Counted from the first letter of the stretch, positions 1-8,141 are shown. The stretch is 64,000 bases of DNA from an uncultured Candidatus Saccharibacteria bacterium (GCA_948288625.1 CAOHYA010000001.1:124001-188000); one strand, 5' to 3'. The notes: generated by a model from the sequence alone, not told the origin. Program-made: numbers and translations.

Positions 1-1
1 C

Positions 2-373
2 AGTACGACGGAAACGTTTGCCAGCGTGCTTTTGAGGAGCAATGATGAGAACTGGGAAGGCGTTCCACTTCGTTTAACCACGGGTAAGGCGCTTGATGAG
101 AAGCGCTCATTCATAGCCGTTCATTATAAAGACGGCACTACTGACACGTTCGAAGAGGGAAAAGTGGGCGACGATGCTCACCGACAGCTGGATGCGTATG
201 AGAGGGTGTTGTTAGAATCCATAGCGGGGCGAAAGGCCTTGTTTACCAGCGGCGAAGAAGTGCTTCGTTCGTGGGAAATTCTCACGTATATTCAACAGAA
301 TTGGAGTATGGACGATACCCCGCTCCGGCTCTACGAAAAAGGAAGTTCCGCAGAAAGTATAATCGAAAGCTAA
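2..373 (+). CDS. zwf: Glucose-6-phosphate dehydrogenase, C-terminal part (5' end outside window)
   Basis: The reading frame is open from base 2 to the stop at 371-373; the N-terminal part lies upstream of the window. Glucose-6-phosphate dehydrogenase oxidises glucose-6-phosphate to 6-phosphogluconolactone with NADP in the cytoplasmic oxidative pentose phosphate pathway. The visible part carries the family signature ETFASVLL, then NWEGVPLRLTTGKAL, then DAYERVLLESI..G..ALFT, in the order of the substrate-binding C-terminal domain. About 123 residues are visible of a family length near 480-500. No terminator separates it from pyrG, but pyrG has its own -10 boxes. The family call is safe; completeness of the gene cannot be judged here. 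Confidence 0.9.
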   Translation, partial: STTETFASVLLRSNDENWEGVPLRLTTGKALDEKRSFIAVHYKDGTTDTFEEGKVGDDAHRQLDAYERVLLESIAGRKALFTSGEEVLRSWEILTYIQQNWSMDDTPLRLYEKGSSAESIIES

Positions 374-427
374 CGCTACCTATAGCGTAGTGACAATACT
401 ACAACATAGTACATGTAGTGCTTTACG

Positions 428-445
428 TATAATAAGTGGTACAAT
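428..445 (+). promoter_or_regulatory. Two overlapping -10 boxes before pyrG
   Basis: TATAAT at 428-433 and TACAAT at 440-445. The second lies 8 nt before an in-frame ATG at 454, the spacing seen at many leaderless starts in this window. The same transcript would also carry GGAGG at 456-460, 11 nt before the ATG at 472. No convincing -35 is seen. Confidence 0.5.
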
Positions 446-471
446 AGAATCCCATGGAGGTGCACACACGC

Positions 472-2055
472 ATGGGGAACAAACAAAAATATATCTTTGT
501 AACTGGGGGAGTGCTTTCCGGCGTCGGTAAGGGTATTACCGCTGCCAGTATCGGTGCAATCCTGCAGGCCAAAGGGGCTCGAGTATCGATTCAAAAATGT
601 GACCCGTATCTTAATGTCGATGCGGGCCTTTTAAATCCTCGGGAGCACGGTGAGTGCTACGTCACGAAGGACGGTGCCGAAACCGACCTCGACCTCGGAC
701 ATTACGAACGCTTTTTGGATATCGAATTAACCCAAAAAAGCGCCACGCTATCCGGGCGCTTGCTAAGCCAGCTCATTGCCGATGAACGTGCCGGTAAGTT
801 TAACGGACAGACAGTTCAACTTGTCCCTCACCTCACTGGCGCCATAAAAGATGCCATCGAAGAAGCCGGCGAAGGGTCCGATATGCACATTGTCGAAGTT
901 GGAGGAACCGTGGGTGACTATGAAGGTTTGAGTTTTGTCGAAGCCATTCGTGACTTTGCTACTCGAGTCGGCCGTGAAAACTGTTTTTATGTTCATGTCG
1001 TGTATGTGCCATTTATTCAAACGAGCAAAGAATTTAAATCAAAGCCAGCTCAAAACGCTCTCAATGACTTGCGGGGCTTCGGTATTGTCCCTGATTGTGT
1101 CGTTGTTCGTACGGATGAACCAGCTCCAGGTGATATTGGTGCTAAGATCGCTCGTTTCAGCGGCGTCGCCGAAGATGCGGTTATTTTACTAGCCAACGCC
1201 AAAACGGTCTATGAAGTGCCATTGACTATTTATGCCAGCGGCATCGCGAAGGTGCTGGAGCGCTTTACGGGTAATCACACCAAGCCTGACTTAACAAAGT
1301 GGACGAAGCTTGTCGAAGCTCAAAATGCTACGTATAAAAAGACGGTAAATATTGGCATGATTGCCAAGTATCTTGATAACGAAGACACCTACATATCTGT
1401 CATTGAGGCGTTGAAAGCGGCTGCTTGGGAAGTAGGGGTTGGGTTGAATTTGCAGTGGGTCGATGCCGAGGATACGACAAGTAGCGACCTTGAAAAACTT
1501 GACGGAATACTCGTACCAGGCGGGTTTGGTAAGCGTGGTATCGAAGGGAAAATTGCCGCCGCTACGTATGCGTTAGAAAATGACAAACCTTACCTTGGCC
1601 TCTGTTTAGGCCTGCAGGTAGCAGTGATTGCCGCCGCTCGCAAAGCTGGTTTGAAGGATGCGAACAGTACGGAGTTTGATGAAGACACGAAGTATGACGT
1701 GGTGTATATCATGGAAGGCCAAAAGGGTAAGGAGTCGACTGGCGGAACACTGCGCCTCGGTGATTACGAAGCCATTTTACAACCTGGTTCGGTTGTCGAA
1801 AAAGCCTATGGATCTACGGACATCATCGAACGCCACCGTCATCGTTACGAAGTAAACCAAAAGTATAAAGCTGAAATCAAAAAAGGTGGCCTGGCTATTT
1901 CTGGAACTTCGCCTGATGGCAAGTTGGTTGAATTTGTCGAAGCGACCAACCATCCATACTTTGCGGCTACTCAGGCGCATCCGGAATTCAAAAGCCGGCC
2001 AGATAGGGCACACCCGTTATTCGTCGGCTTAATTCGTGCGGCCTACGATAAGTAA
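472..2055 (+). CDS. pyrG: CTP synthase
   Basis: CTP synthase aminates UTP to CTP using ATP and glutamine. The N-terminal synthetase domain opens with the P-loop region GVLSGVGKGI; the C-terminal class I glutamine amidotransferase domain shows PGGFGKRG, the nucleophile motif GLCLGLQ and the catalytic His/Glu motif AHPEF. From 472 the protein has 527 residues, normal for the family. Start choice is uncertain: ATG 472 follows GGAGG and gives the family-like N-terminus MGNKQKYIFVTGG, whereas an in-frame ATG at 454 sits 8 nt after a TACAAT box and would add six residues. It is the only de novo nucleotide enzyme visible here, consistent with dependence on imported nucleotides. Confidence 0.95.
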   Translation: MGNKQKYIFVTGGVLSGVGKGITAASIGAILQAKGARVSIQKCDPYLNVDAGLLNPREHGECYVTKDGAETDLDLGHYERFLDIELTQKSATLSGRLLSQLIADERAGKFNGQTVQLVPHLTGAIKDAIEEAGEGSDMHIVEVGGTVGDYEGLSFVEAIRDFATRVGRENCFYVHVVYVPFIQTSKEFKSKPAQNALNDLRGFGIVPDCVVVRTDEPAPGDIGAKIARFSGVAEDAVILLANAKTVYEVPLTIYASGIAKVLERFTGNHTKPDLTKWTKLVEAQNATYKKTVNIGMIAKYLDNEDTYISVIEALKAAAWEVGVGLNLQWVDAEDTTSSDLEKLDGILVPGGFGKRGIEGKIAAATYALENDKPYLGLCLGLQVAVIAAARKAGLKDANSTEFDEDTKYDVVYIMEGQKGKESTGGTLRLGDYEAILQPGSVVEKAYGSTDIIERHRHRYEVNQKYKAEIKKGGLAISGTSPDGKLVEFVEATNHPYFAATQAHPEFKSRPDRAHPLFVGLIRAAYDK

Positions 2056-2068
2056 TTAACAGATAGGG

Positions 2069-2074
2069 TATAAT
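2069..2074 (+). promoter_or_regulatory. -10 box of argS (leaderless type)
   Basis: TATAAT ends 8 nt before the argS ATG at 2083; there is no SD between them. Initiation about 7 nt after the box would place the 5' end at or next to the start codon. Confidence 0.55.
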
Positions 2075-2082
2075 AATACCCA

Positions 2083-3768
2083 ATGGAAAAAAACCTACAA
2101 ACTATCGCCAGGAACTTATATGGAGTCGATGTTACTCCGGCCTTAAGTCGTCCCGACCCGCAATTCGGTGACTATGCGACTAACATTGCTTTACAGCTGG
2201 CAAAGCCACTTGGCAAAAACCCGCGGGAAGTTGCCGAAGAGATTGCCGTAGAATTACGTCAAAGTGGTGAGTATAGCGAAGTGACGGTTGCCGGCCCTGG
2301 GTTCATTAACGTGCGCATTTCCGCGCAAGCCCTTGCCGGTAAGCTGCAAAGTGAATGGAGCGAAGCCTTCGGTGAAAACCATGACGGTGAAGGCAAAACG
2401 GTTGTCGTAGAATACCCAAGCCCGAATATGGCAAAACCATACAGTGTCGGGCATTTACGCCCAGGAAACCAAGGTTGGGCCGTTCGTCAACTCATGAAAG
2501 CGAACGGCTGGAATGTCATTACCGACAATCACCTCGGCGACTACGGCGCGCCATTAGGTATTTGGATCACCGGATTCCGTTTGTTCAGTAGCGAAGAAGC
2601 GTTGGAAAAAGAGGGTGTGTATGAACTGGGTCGAGTGTATATCGCCACTAAGAAAGCACTTAAAGAAGAGGCTGAACGCGGCGAAACCACCTTAGCCGAT
2701 CAAGTACAAATGTGGTTACAAAAATTTGAGTCAGGTGACGAAGAGGCGATAGCGTACAGCACTCGGTTCAATACTATTTCGCTTGATCATATCCATGCTG
2801 TCATGGACCGCTTAAGAATTTCTACCGATTATGAACTTGGTGAAGCTTTTTTCGCGCCTCAAGGTAAAGCGGCAGTTCAAACATTATTAGAATCAGGCGT
2901 AGCAGTTCAAAACGAAGACGGTTCAATTATTGTGCCGCTTGATGAATTTGGTTTCGAGGTGCCCCTCTTGGTTCAAAAGAGCAATGGTACGGCTTTGTAT
3001 GCCACCACCGACCTTGCGACCATGCTTTACCGGCAAGAAAACTGGAAACCTGACAAAGTAATCTATGCCGTTGGTGCCGAACAGCAATTTTACTTTTCTC
3101 AGTTGTTCGCAATGGCGAAAAAGCTCGGCCTTTCTATGGAATTTGTTCACTTATGGTTTGGAACCATCGACCAGCTGAACGATGATGGCACTCGTGAAAA
3201 AATGAGTAGCCGAAAAGGCGTCGTGTTGATGGAAGAGCTTTTGGATCAAGCCGAAGAGAAGGCGAGAAGTGCCGTCATAGGCCGCGACGTATCAGATGAC
3301 GATATTGAAAAGATTGCGTTAGGTGCGATCAAATTCAGCGACTTCATGTCTGATCGCCGGACTAATATTTTGTTCGACTGGAATACGATTTTTGCGCTTA
3401 CTGGATACAGTGGGCCGTATGTGCAGTATGCTGCCGTGCGGGTAAATGCTATTTTACGCGACAATGGTGATGGCCGACCGCTCGTCGACGACTACGATTA
3501 CGCCGCTGAAAAAAACATCGTCGCGCATTTACTCGAGTATCCTGACGTAGTTCGCCGAGCTGCTTTAGAACTCGAGCCGCACCGAGTTGCTGGCTACTTA
3601 TACGAACTTGCCCGTGAGATGAACCGCTACTACGAAGCCACGCCTGTCGCCACCGGTTCCGTAAGTGATACCGAAAAGGCCGCCCGCTTGGGTATCTTAA
3701 AGAAAGTAAGTCACATCTTTTCTCACGGGCTTGGCTTACTGGGCATTGAAGTACCCGAGCGCATGTAA
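2083..3768 (+). CDS. argS: Arginyl-tRNA synthetase with atypical HIGH motif
   Basis: Class I arginyl-tRNA synthetase, charging tRNA-Arg. It has 561 residues. An Arg-specific N-terminal domain (about 1-90) precedes the catalytic core, which begins SPNMAKPYSVGHLRP. The KMSKS-like loop is KMSSR at residues 373-377, followed by an alpha-helical DALR-type anticodon domain ending near the C-terminus (LTGYSGPYVQYA and beyond). The HIGH motif reads S121-V-G-H124, so its first His is replaced by Ser; the family norm is H-[VI]-G-H. Everything else looks functional, so this is probably a lineage variant and not a dead enzyme. The start is ATG 2083, directly after a -10 box and without SD. Confidence 0.93.
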   Translation: MEKNLQTIARNLYGVDVTPALSRPDPQFGDYATNIALQLAKPLGKNPREVAEEIAVELRQSGEYSEVTVAGPGFINVRISAQALAGKLQSEWSEAFGENHDGEGKTVVVEYPSPNMAKPYSVGHLRPGNQGWAVRQLMKANGWNVITDNHLGDYGAPLGIWITGFRLFSSEEALEKEGVYELGRVYIATKKALKEEAERGETTLADQVQMWLQKFESGDEEAIAYSTRFNTISLDHIHAVMDRLRISTDYELGEAFFAPQGKAAVQTLLESGVAVQNEDGSIIVPLDEFGFEVPLLVQKSNGTALYATTDLATMLYRQENWKPDKVIYAVGAEQQFYFSQLFAMAKKLGLSMEFVHLWFGTIDQLNDDGTREKMSSRKGVVLMEELLDQAEEKARSAVIGRDVSDDDIEKIALGAIKFSDFMSDRRTNILFDWNTIFALTGYSGPYVQYAAVRVNAILRDNGDGRPLVDDYDYAAEKNIVAHLLEYPDVVRRAALELEPHRVAGYLYELAREMNRYYEATPVATGSVSDTEKAARLGILKKVSHIFSHGLGLLGIEVPERM

Positions 3769-3771
3769 CAC

Positions 3772-3800
3772 TTGTCGAAATTAAAAAACGGGCATATAAT
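3772..3800 (+). promoter_or_regulatory. Promoter upstream of small ORF and gene 3996
   Basis: TTGTCG at 3772-3777, a 17-bp spacer, then TATAAT at 3795-3800. It lies just after argS and drives a leader of nearly 190 nt before the gene at 3996. Confidence 0.6.
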
Positions 3801-3810
3801 ACACATCACT

Positions 3811-3882
3811 ATGACAGCGGTAGCGCACAATTCGACATGTCACCTCATGGGTCTCATGCTCAAAGCGTCTTCGGCGTCGTAG
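3811..3882 (+). CDS. Possible 23-residue leader peptide
   Basis: An ATG sits 10 nt after the TATAAT at 3795-3800 and opens 23 codons ending in TAG at 3880-3882; the peptide ends KASSAS. It precedes an intrinsic terminator at 3912-3938, so the arrangement of promoter, leader ORF, terminator and gene resembles an attenuator. No run of a single amino acid is present that would point to a particular tRNA as the signal. This could be chance; coding is unproven. Confidence 0.3.
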   Translation: MTAVAHNSTCHLMGLMLKASSAS

Positions 3883-3911
3883 TTTGCACTTCAATCGCAT
3901 TTGCAGAACAA

Positions 3912-3938
3912 CGCCGAGGGTAGCCTCGGCGATTTTTT
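3912..3938 (+). terminator. Intrinsic terminator or attenuator in the leader of gene 3996
   Basis: Perfect 8-bp stem CGCCGAGG / CCTCGGCG with loop GTAG, followed by A and six T. It lies between a good promoter and the gene at 3996, so it either ends a short RNA of about 130 nt or conditionally stops transcription into that gene. Confidence 0.7.
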
Positions 3939-3995
3939 GTAAGGGCGAATGTCGGAACGCGAAGAAATACTTCGCATTCACAACCAGGAGGAGAA

Positions 3996-4277
3996 ATGAC
4001 CACACAGGCGAACGTTTCTGTCGACCAACTTGTGTATGACAGGATTGTCGAGATGGGAGGCAGCTTTATCGTGGCGCGTGGCGAGAAGTTCGAAGGTAAC
4101 GTCGCTCGCGCCTTGAGGCTGCCCAACAACATCAGTCATCGTGACACCTACCAGGCGGTGTGCCGTCTTGTCGAGAACAAGCGTCTCACAAGACAAGACG
4201 TCAAGGGACCTGGGATGCAGCTGGGAAGCAAGGAGACTGTACTGCTTCCTTCTGCGAAGTTCTCGGTCGCGTCGTAA
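3996..4277 (+). CDS. Small orphan protein, possibly winged-helix-like
   Basis: I do not recognise this 93-residue protein. It is a soluble alpha/beta-looking sequence without signal peptide or cysteine motif; the stretch SHRDTYQAVCRLVENKRLT resembles the recognition part of a winged helix, which is only an impression. The ATG at 3996 follows AGGAGGAG with good spacing. Base use differs from neighbours: GC-rich, with AAG and GAG favoured. A small hairpin (3959-3975, stem GCGAAG/CTTCGC) lies just before the SD and a strong hairpin follows the stop. Own promoter, leader, SD and terminator mark it as a self-contained accessory gene. Confidence 0.7.
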   Translation: MTTQANVSVDQLVYDRIVEMGGSFIVARGEKFEGNVARALRLPNNISHRDTYQAVCRLVENKRLTRQDVKGPGMQLGSKETVLLPSAKFSVAS

Positions 4278-4297
4278 CAAACCGCTGTTCGGGGATC

Positions 4298-4337
4298 GGG
4301 CGGGGTTGTCAGTGGCCACGAGCCACCAACCCCGCCC
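4298..4337 (+). terminator. Strong hairpin after gene 3996
   Basis: Outer stem GGGCGGGGTTG (4298-4308) pairs with CAACCCCGCCC (4327-4337); inner GTGG pairs with CCAC. A pyrimidine-rich but not pure T tract follows. Probably a terminator. Confidence 0.65.
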
Positions 4338-4412
4338 AGCACCCTTTCTCCTCCTGCGTATTTAACCAATGATATACTTTATATAAATAGAGTACCGAAC
4401 AAGGAGATGATT

Positions 4413-4820
4413 GTGGCTAAAACTGATACTGATTCCAAAAAGAACGTGACGAAAGAAAAGACAGCGAAAGTTGTCAGTGCCGTCACCGGTGATACCAAAA
4501 AGCATGTAACGGGCTTCATAGATTTTATTCGTACGCAAGGTGTCATTGGTTTGGCAATTGGTTTAGCGATTGGTGTTGCCGCCAGCGATACGGTGAAACG
4601 CATCGTCGAAGGCTTCATTAACCCGGTGGTGCAGTTTCTCGTCGGATCGCAAGATCGCCTGAGTTCGGCCAGCTGGACATTTGAAGCTTGGGGTCGTTCG
4701 GCAACGTTCGCCTGGGGCGCGGCACTCTCCTCGCTTATCACGCTGCTAGCCACGGCACTTGTCATCTACTGGCTCGTGCAAGTATTCCGTCTCGACAAGC
4801 TTGATAAGAAGAAAAACTAA
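4413..4820 (+). CDS. MscL-like membrane channel protein
   Basis: 135-residue membrane protein. After a charged Lys-rich N-terminal tail (about 1-30) comes FIRTQGVIGLAIGLAIGVAASDTVKRIVEGFINPVV, matching the first helix and following loop of large-conductance mechanosensitive channels, then a second hydrophobic helix (LSSLITLLATALVIYWLVQVF) and a Lys-rich end. MscL forms a pentameric pressure-release pore in the inner membrane. The long tail and weak overall match keep the call at family level. AAGGAG at 4401-4406 is 6 nt before GTG 4413; an ATG at 4407 lies too close to it. A TATACT lies near 4373. The stop is 2 nt before orn, so the two are probably cotranscribed. Confidence 0.65.
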   Translation: MAKTDTDSKKNVTKEKTAKVVSAVTGDTKKHVTGFIDFIRTQGVIGLAIGLAIGVAASDTVKRIVEGFINPVVQFLVGSQDRLSSASWTFEAWGRSATFAWGAALSSLITLLATALVIYWLVQVFRLDKLDKKKN

Positions 4821-4822
4821 TT

Positions 4823-5371
4823 GTGGCTGAAAAACTGAATAGAAAATCAACACGCATTTTATGGGTTGATTTAGAGATGACTGGTCTCGACCCGGTCGAG
4901 GACCGTATTCTGGAGGTGGCAGCTATCGTCACCGATTGGGACATGAAAGAATTATCCACCTACGAAGCGGTGAAGAAGGTGGGGCCTAACTTGGTCAAAA
5001 AGCGTATGGTGGGTGAATTCTGGGAAGCCAATGCGACTGCACGTGATGATTTGATCGCGCAAAATGCCGATGGAAAAAACGGCCGTACCGTCGAGAATGA
5101 ACTGCTCGAATTTATCGATACATGGTTTCCGAAAGAAGAGCGGGTGATCCTTGCTGGTAATTCTATCCACCAGGACCGTAAGTTCATTGCCAACGAATGG
5201 CACCGATTAGATAAGCGCCTGCATTACCGCATGCTGGACGTCAGCGCATGGAAAGTTGTCTTCGAGCATAAATACGGCATAAAATTCGCGAAACCCGAAG
5301 CCCATAGGGCGTTGAGTGATATTCGTGGCAGTATAGAAGAGCTTCAATATTACTTAAAGAAAATTAAATAA
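4823..5371 (+). CDS. orn: Oligoribonuclease
   Basis: 3'-5' exoribonuclease of the DEDDh family that degrades short oligoribonucleotides left by RNA decay, in the cytoplasm. 182 residues, the usual length. Exo I reads WVDLEMTGLD near residues 14-23, Exo II includes AGNSIHQDRKF, and Exo III includes the catalytic His of EAHRALSDIRGS. It starts at GTG 4823, two bases after the MscL-like gene. Together with pnp and rnj elsewhere in the window it completes a basic RNA turnover set. Confidence 0.93.
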   Translation: MAEKLNRKSTRILWVDLEMTGLDPVEDRILEVAAIVTDWDMKELSTYEAVKKVGPNLVKKRMVGEFWEANATARDDLIAQNADGKNGRTVENELLEFIDTWFPKEERVILAGNSIHQDRKFIANEWHRLDKRLHYRMLDVSAWKVVFEHKYGIKFAKPEAHRALSDIRGSIEELQYYLKKIK

Positions 5372-5380
5372 CTGCAGTGA

Positions 5381-5386
5381 TAAAAT
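5381..5386 (+). promoter_or_regulatory. -10 box of the YjbR-family gene
   Basis: TAAAAT preceded by TGA (extended -10 form), 6 nt before ATG 5393; no SD. Confidence 0.45.
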
Positions 5387-5392
5387 AATAGT

Positions 5393-5728
5393 ATGATCCA
5401 TAAAGAACTCGAAACATATTTGCTTAGTTTTCCAGACACCTGGCTTGATTTCCCGTTCGGCGAAGGTACGAGCGTGTATAAGGTTGGCGACAAAGAGGCC
5501 GGCGAAGGTAAAATGTTCGCTCTTATTGACGACAATAGTAAGCCTCTTCGAGTAAGCTTAAAATGCGACCCGAACCTTGCGGAAACCTTGCGTGAAAAAT
5601 ATGAAACTGTCGTGCCTGGGTATCACCTCAATAAGAAACATTGGAATACCATTATTTGTAGTGGCCAGTTGAGCGATGAAGAAATCAAAGACCTGGCAAA
5701 CCTTAGCTATCAGCTTGTTTCGGCATAA
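5393..5728 (+). CDS. MmcQ/YjbR-family protein
   Basis: 111-residue protein of the MmcQ/YjbR family (CyaY-like fold). Diagnostic features are FPDTWLDFPFGEGTSVYKVGDK, MFALI, LRVSLKCDPNLAETLRE, VPGYHLNKKHWNTI and the C-terminal DLANLSYQLV helix. Members are often annotated as DNA-binding, but function is poorly established. A -10 box lies 6 nt upstream of ATG 5393. It converges on the gene at 5730, leaving one base between stop codons and no visible terminator. Confidence 0.85.
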   Translation: MIHKELETYLLSFPDTWLDFPFGEGTSVYKVGDKEAGEGKMFALIDDNSKPLRVSLKCDPNLAETLREKYETVVPGYHLNKKHWNTIICSGQLSDEEIKDLANLSYQLVSA

Positions 5729-5729
5729 T

Positions 5730-6338
5730 TTATTCGTTCGAGGCGTTAAATTCAGCTAAGCTTTTTTGAAGCGGTTCAAAGTTATCGTAGGTCGTTTTCA
5801 AAAACGTTCTATTTATATCGTTTGAACTTGACGAATAAATTTGGCGAAGCAGCGTCAGAAGGTTCGATAGTTGAAAACTCATTTCACGGGCGTAGGTGCT
5901 GTCGTATTTAGCATTGAGGCGAGCATCTTCGAGGCGAGCCAGCATGTCAGCGCTCGATTCACTCGTAACGATGGCAGGTGAAGGCTCCGTGGTATCAATG
6001 CCCACTATTTCAAGTGGTGCAGCTATATCGCGCTGGGCATTAGTAATGGAGATCGTCAGGGTGCTGTTGGTCGAACGTAGCTGGCTGTTTTTAATTTTTC
6101 CCTGCGAACTCTCGGCAATTTCACTCGTGGCTGCCAGGCGAAACGAAAGCCGTTCCCAGGGCTCTTTACGTTGGTTATTTATCGCACCGATTACCAATGC
6201 CAAAATGATAACTAAGATGATGGCGATAATTCCGACGAAGATAATTAAACGAGTTTTGTTCAGCATGAACGAGTGCTTGAGCGTTTGTGGCGCAATTTGG
6301 TCGAGATAATCAGGTGACAGTGGTTGCTGAGGATTCAT
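5730..6338 (-). CDS. Single-pass membrane protein of unknown function
   Basis: Not recognised. 202 residues: a short cytoplasmic N-terminus with Pro-rich start, one long transmembrane helix (about residues 30-53, LIIFVGIIAIILVIILALVIGA), then an external domain that is Ser/Thr-rich and ends in helical segments (EMSFQLSNLLTLLRQIY, FEPLQKSLAEF). The C-terminal domain probably sits outside the membrane. TGGAGTG lies a few bases before the ATG. It is divergent from dnaG, sharing an intergenic region of 54 bp. Confidence 0.8.
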   Translation of the reverse strand: MNPQQPLSPDYLDQIAPQTLKHSFMLNKTRLIIFVGIIAIILVIILALVIGAINNQRKEPWERLSFRLAATSEIAESSQGKIKNSQLRSTNSTLTISITNAQRDIAAPLEIVGIDTTEPSPAIVTSESSADMLARLEDARLNAKYDSTYAREMSFQLSNLLTLLRQIYSSSSNDINRTFLKTTYDNFEPLQKSLAEFNASNE

Positions 6339-6380
6339 TCACTCCATTTAAGCACAATCAATAACAGAGGTAAAGGGTGC

Positions 6381-6386
6381 TATAAT
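6381..6386 (+). promoter_or_regulatory. -10 box of dnaG-rpoD operon
   Basis: TATAAT preceded by TGC (extended -10 form), 6 nt before the dnaG ATG at 6393. This sets the start at 6393 and not at upstream in-frame codons. Confidence 0.6.
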
Positions 6387-6392
6387 GAGGAT

Positions 6393-8141
6393 ATGCAGGA
6401 TGCCAAAGAAGAAGTTCGCGCCAGACTGAACATAGAGGATGTAGTTGGAGAGTATGTTCAGCTCAAACGGGCTGGCCGAAACTTCAAAGGCCTCAGCCCT
6501 TTTTCGGGTGAAAAGACACCTAGTTTTTATGTCAGCCCAGAGAAAAATATTTGGCATGACTTCTCTTCCAACAAGGGTGGTGATATATTCAGCTTCATCA
6601 TGGAAGTCGAAGGTGTCGATTTTCGAGAAGCCTTGGAATTATTGGCGCGACGGGCGGGGATTGAACTCTCTGATTATGATTCAAAAGGTAACCAAGAGTT
6701 TGCGAAATTAAAACGCCGACTCCTCGAGGCTCATCAATGGGCGGCACGATACTATCAGGAAAGTTTGAAGCAGAACGAACGTGCATTGCAGTACGTGTTC
6801 AAGCAACGCGGGCTTAGCAAAGAAATTGTTCAAGCATTTCAAATAGGCTATGCGCCTGATTCAGGTAATGCTTTGGTTCAATTCTTAACGAAAAAAGGTT
6901 TTAGTCGGCAAGAACTTTCAACCGGCGGGCTGACTAACCGATACGGCGGTGATCTGTTCCGCGGTCGTATGATGGTGCCGCTGATGGATCCATCGGGGCA
7001 GGTAATCGGGTTTACCGGCCGTATATTAAAAGACGAACCGAACGCACCAAAATACTTGAACACGCCACAAACGCCCTTATACGACAAAAGCCGTCATGTC
7101 TTCGGCTTGAGCCAAGCAAAAGAGTCGATTCGGAAAAATGATTATACCGTTGTGGTTGAGGGTAACCTCGATGTCGTCAGCAGTCACCAAGTAGGGGTTG
7201 CACAGGTCGTTGCGACGGCGGGGACGGCCATGACAGAGTCCCACCTCAAGTCATTAGTAAGGTTAAGTCCGAATGTTCGCCTGGCCTACGACGGTGACGC
7301 CGCCGGCTTGGCTGCTACCGAACGCTCAATTCCTATTGCACAAAACGTCGGTGTCGAGCTGACGATCATCAGTTTGCCCGAGGGAGTAAAAGACCCCGAC
7401 GAACTTATTCAACAAGATATTGCACTATGGCAAAAGGCGATCGATTCCGCCGAAGGGGTGGTGGATTGGCTGCTTACTCAATACACGAAACGCGAAAATA
7501 TGGCCGTCGCGCTAGGCAAGCGCCGCTTTACTACAGCCGCTTTAGCGGTGGTACGGGCGTTGCAGGACCCGGTTGAACAAGAATTTTATTTGAAAAAAAT
7601 TGCCGAGTACACATCAACGACGCTCGAAACGGTGCGGAAGAAGTTTGACTCTAACGAAGAAGATCACCCGGAACCAACCTTGAAAGAAGTGAAGCACAGT
7701 AGTGAAGAGAGCGTTGATCCGCTGGGGTATCAAGATAATCTACTTGCTCTAGCCTTGGCATATCCGGAGGTTCGAGAATTACTCAATACTACCGAGGAAA
7801 AAATGCTTTCTAATGAAGAGCGCAAACAGGTTTTGACCTTTTTGAAATCCTCCACCGAATTAGTCCAATCAACCCCTCAAAACTTGCAAAATTTAGACAC
7901 CTATGTCAAAATATTACTATTGAAAGCCGACGCACGGTATGGAGATTGGAGTGACCAAGATCGTTACTTCGAAACAGCCCGCCTGGTCCGCATTATCGAA
8001 ACAGAACACAAGCAAACCCAAAAAGATGAACTAACCGCTGCTTTACGCGTTGCCGAAGATGAAGGCAGCGAAGAAGAAGCGGGGCGGTTACGTCAGGCCT
8101 TAAACGAACTTATAAAGGAGATACCACGTGCCAAGAGGTAA
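6393..8141 (+). CDS. dnaG: DNA primase without zinc-binding residues
   Basis: DnaG makes RNA primers for replication. 582 residues, with an N-terminal zinc-ribbon-like domain, a TOPRIM core (EGNLDVV near residue 260, AYDGDAAG about 50 residues later) and a helicase-interacting helical C-terminus. The N-terminal domain aligns closely to the CHC2 family (GLSPFSGEKTPSFYVSPEK..WHDFSS) yet all four metal ligands are changed: Ser35, Ser38, Asp56 and Ser59 replace Cys, His, Cys and Cys. The domain may fold without zinc, so primer initiation could differ. ATG 6393 follows a -10 box by 6 nt. The end overlaps rpoD by 14 nt, as in a macromolecular synthesis operon. Confidence 0.93.
   Translation: MQDAKEEVRARLNIEDVVGEYVQLKRAGRNFKGLSPFSGEKTPSFYVSPEKNIWHDFSSNKGGDIFSFIMEVEGVDFREALELLARRAGIELSDYDSKGNQEFAKLKRRLLEAHQWAARYYQESLKQNERALQYVFKQRGLSKEIVQAFQIGYAPDSGNALVQFLTKKGFSRQELSTGGLTNRYGGDLFRGRMMVPLMDPSGQVIGFTGRILKDEPNAPKYLNTPQTPLYDKSRHVFGLSQAKESIRKNDYTVVVEGNLDVVSSHQVGVAQVVATAGTAMTESHLKSLVRLSPNVRLAYDGDAAGLAATERSIPIAQNVGVELTIISLPEGVKDPDELIQQDIALWQKAIDSAEGVVDWLLTQYTKRENMAVALGKRRFTTAALAVVRALQDPVEQEFYLKKIAEYTSTTLETVRKKFDSNEEDHPEPTLKEVKHSSEESVDPLGYQDNLLALALAYPEVRELLNTTEEKMLSNEERKQVLTFLKSSTELVQSTPQNLQNLDTYVKILLLKADARYGDWSDQDRYFETARLVRIIETEHKQTQKDELTAALRVAEDEGSEEEAGRLRQALNELIKEIPRAKR

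Noticed and set aside
454..471. Definite upstream start of pyrG at 454
   Set aside because: The six extra residues overlap a good SD for ATG 472. The leaderless spacing keeps 454 possible, so it is noted but not adopted.
3831..3910. tRNA-like or tmRNA-like fold in the leader of gene 3996
   Set aside because: Arms could not be paired into a cloverleaf; no T-loop consensus is present.
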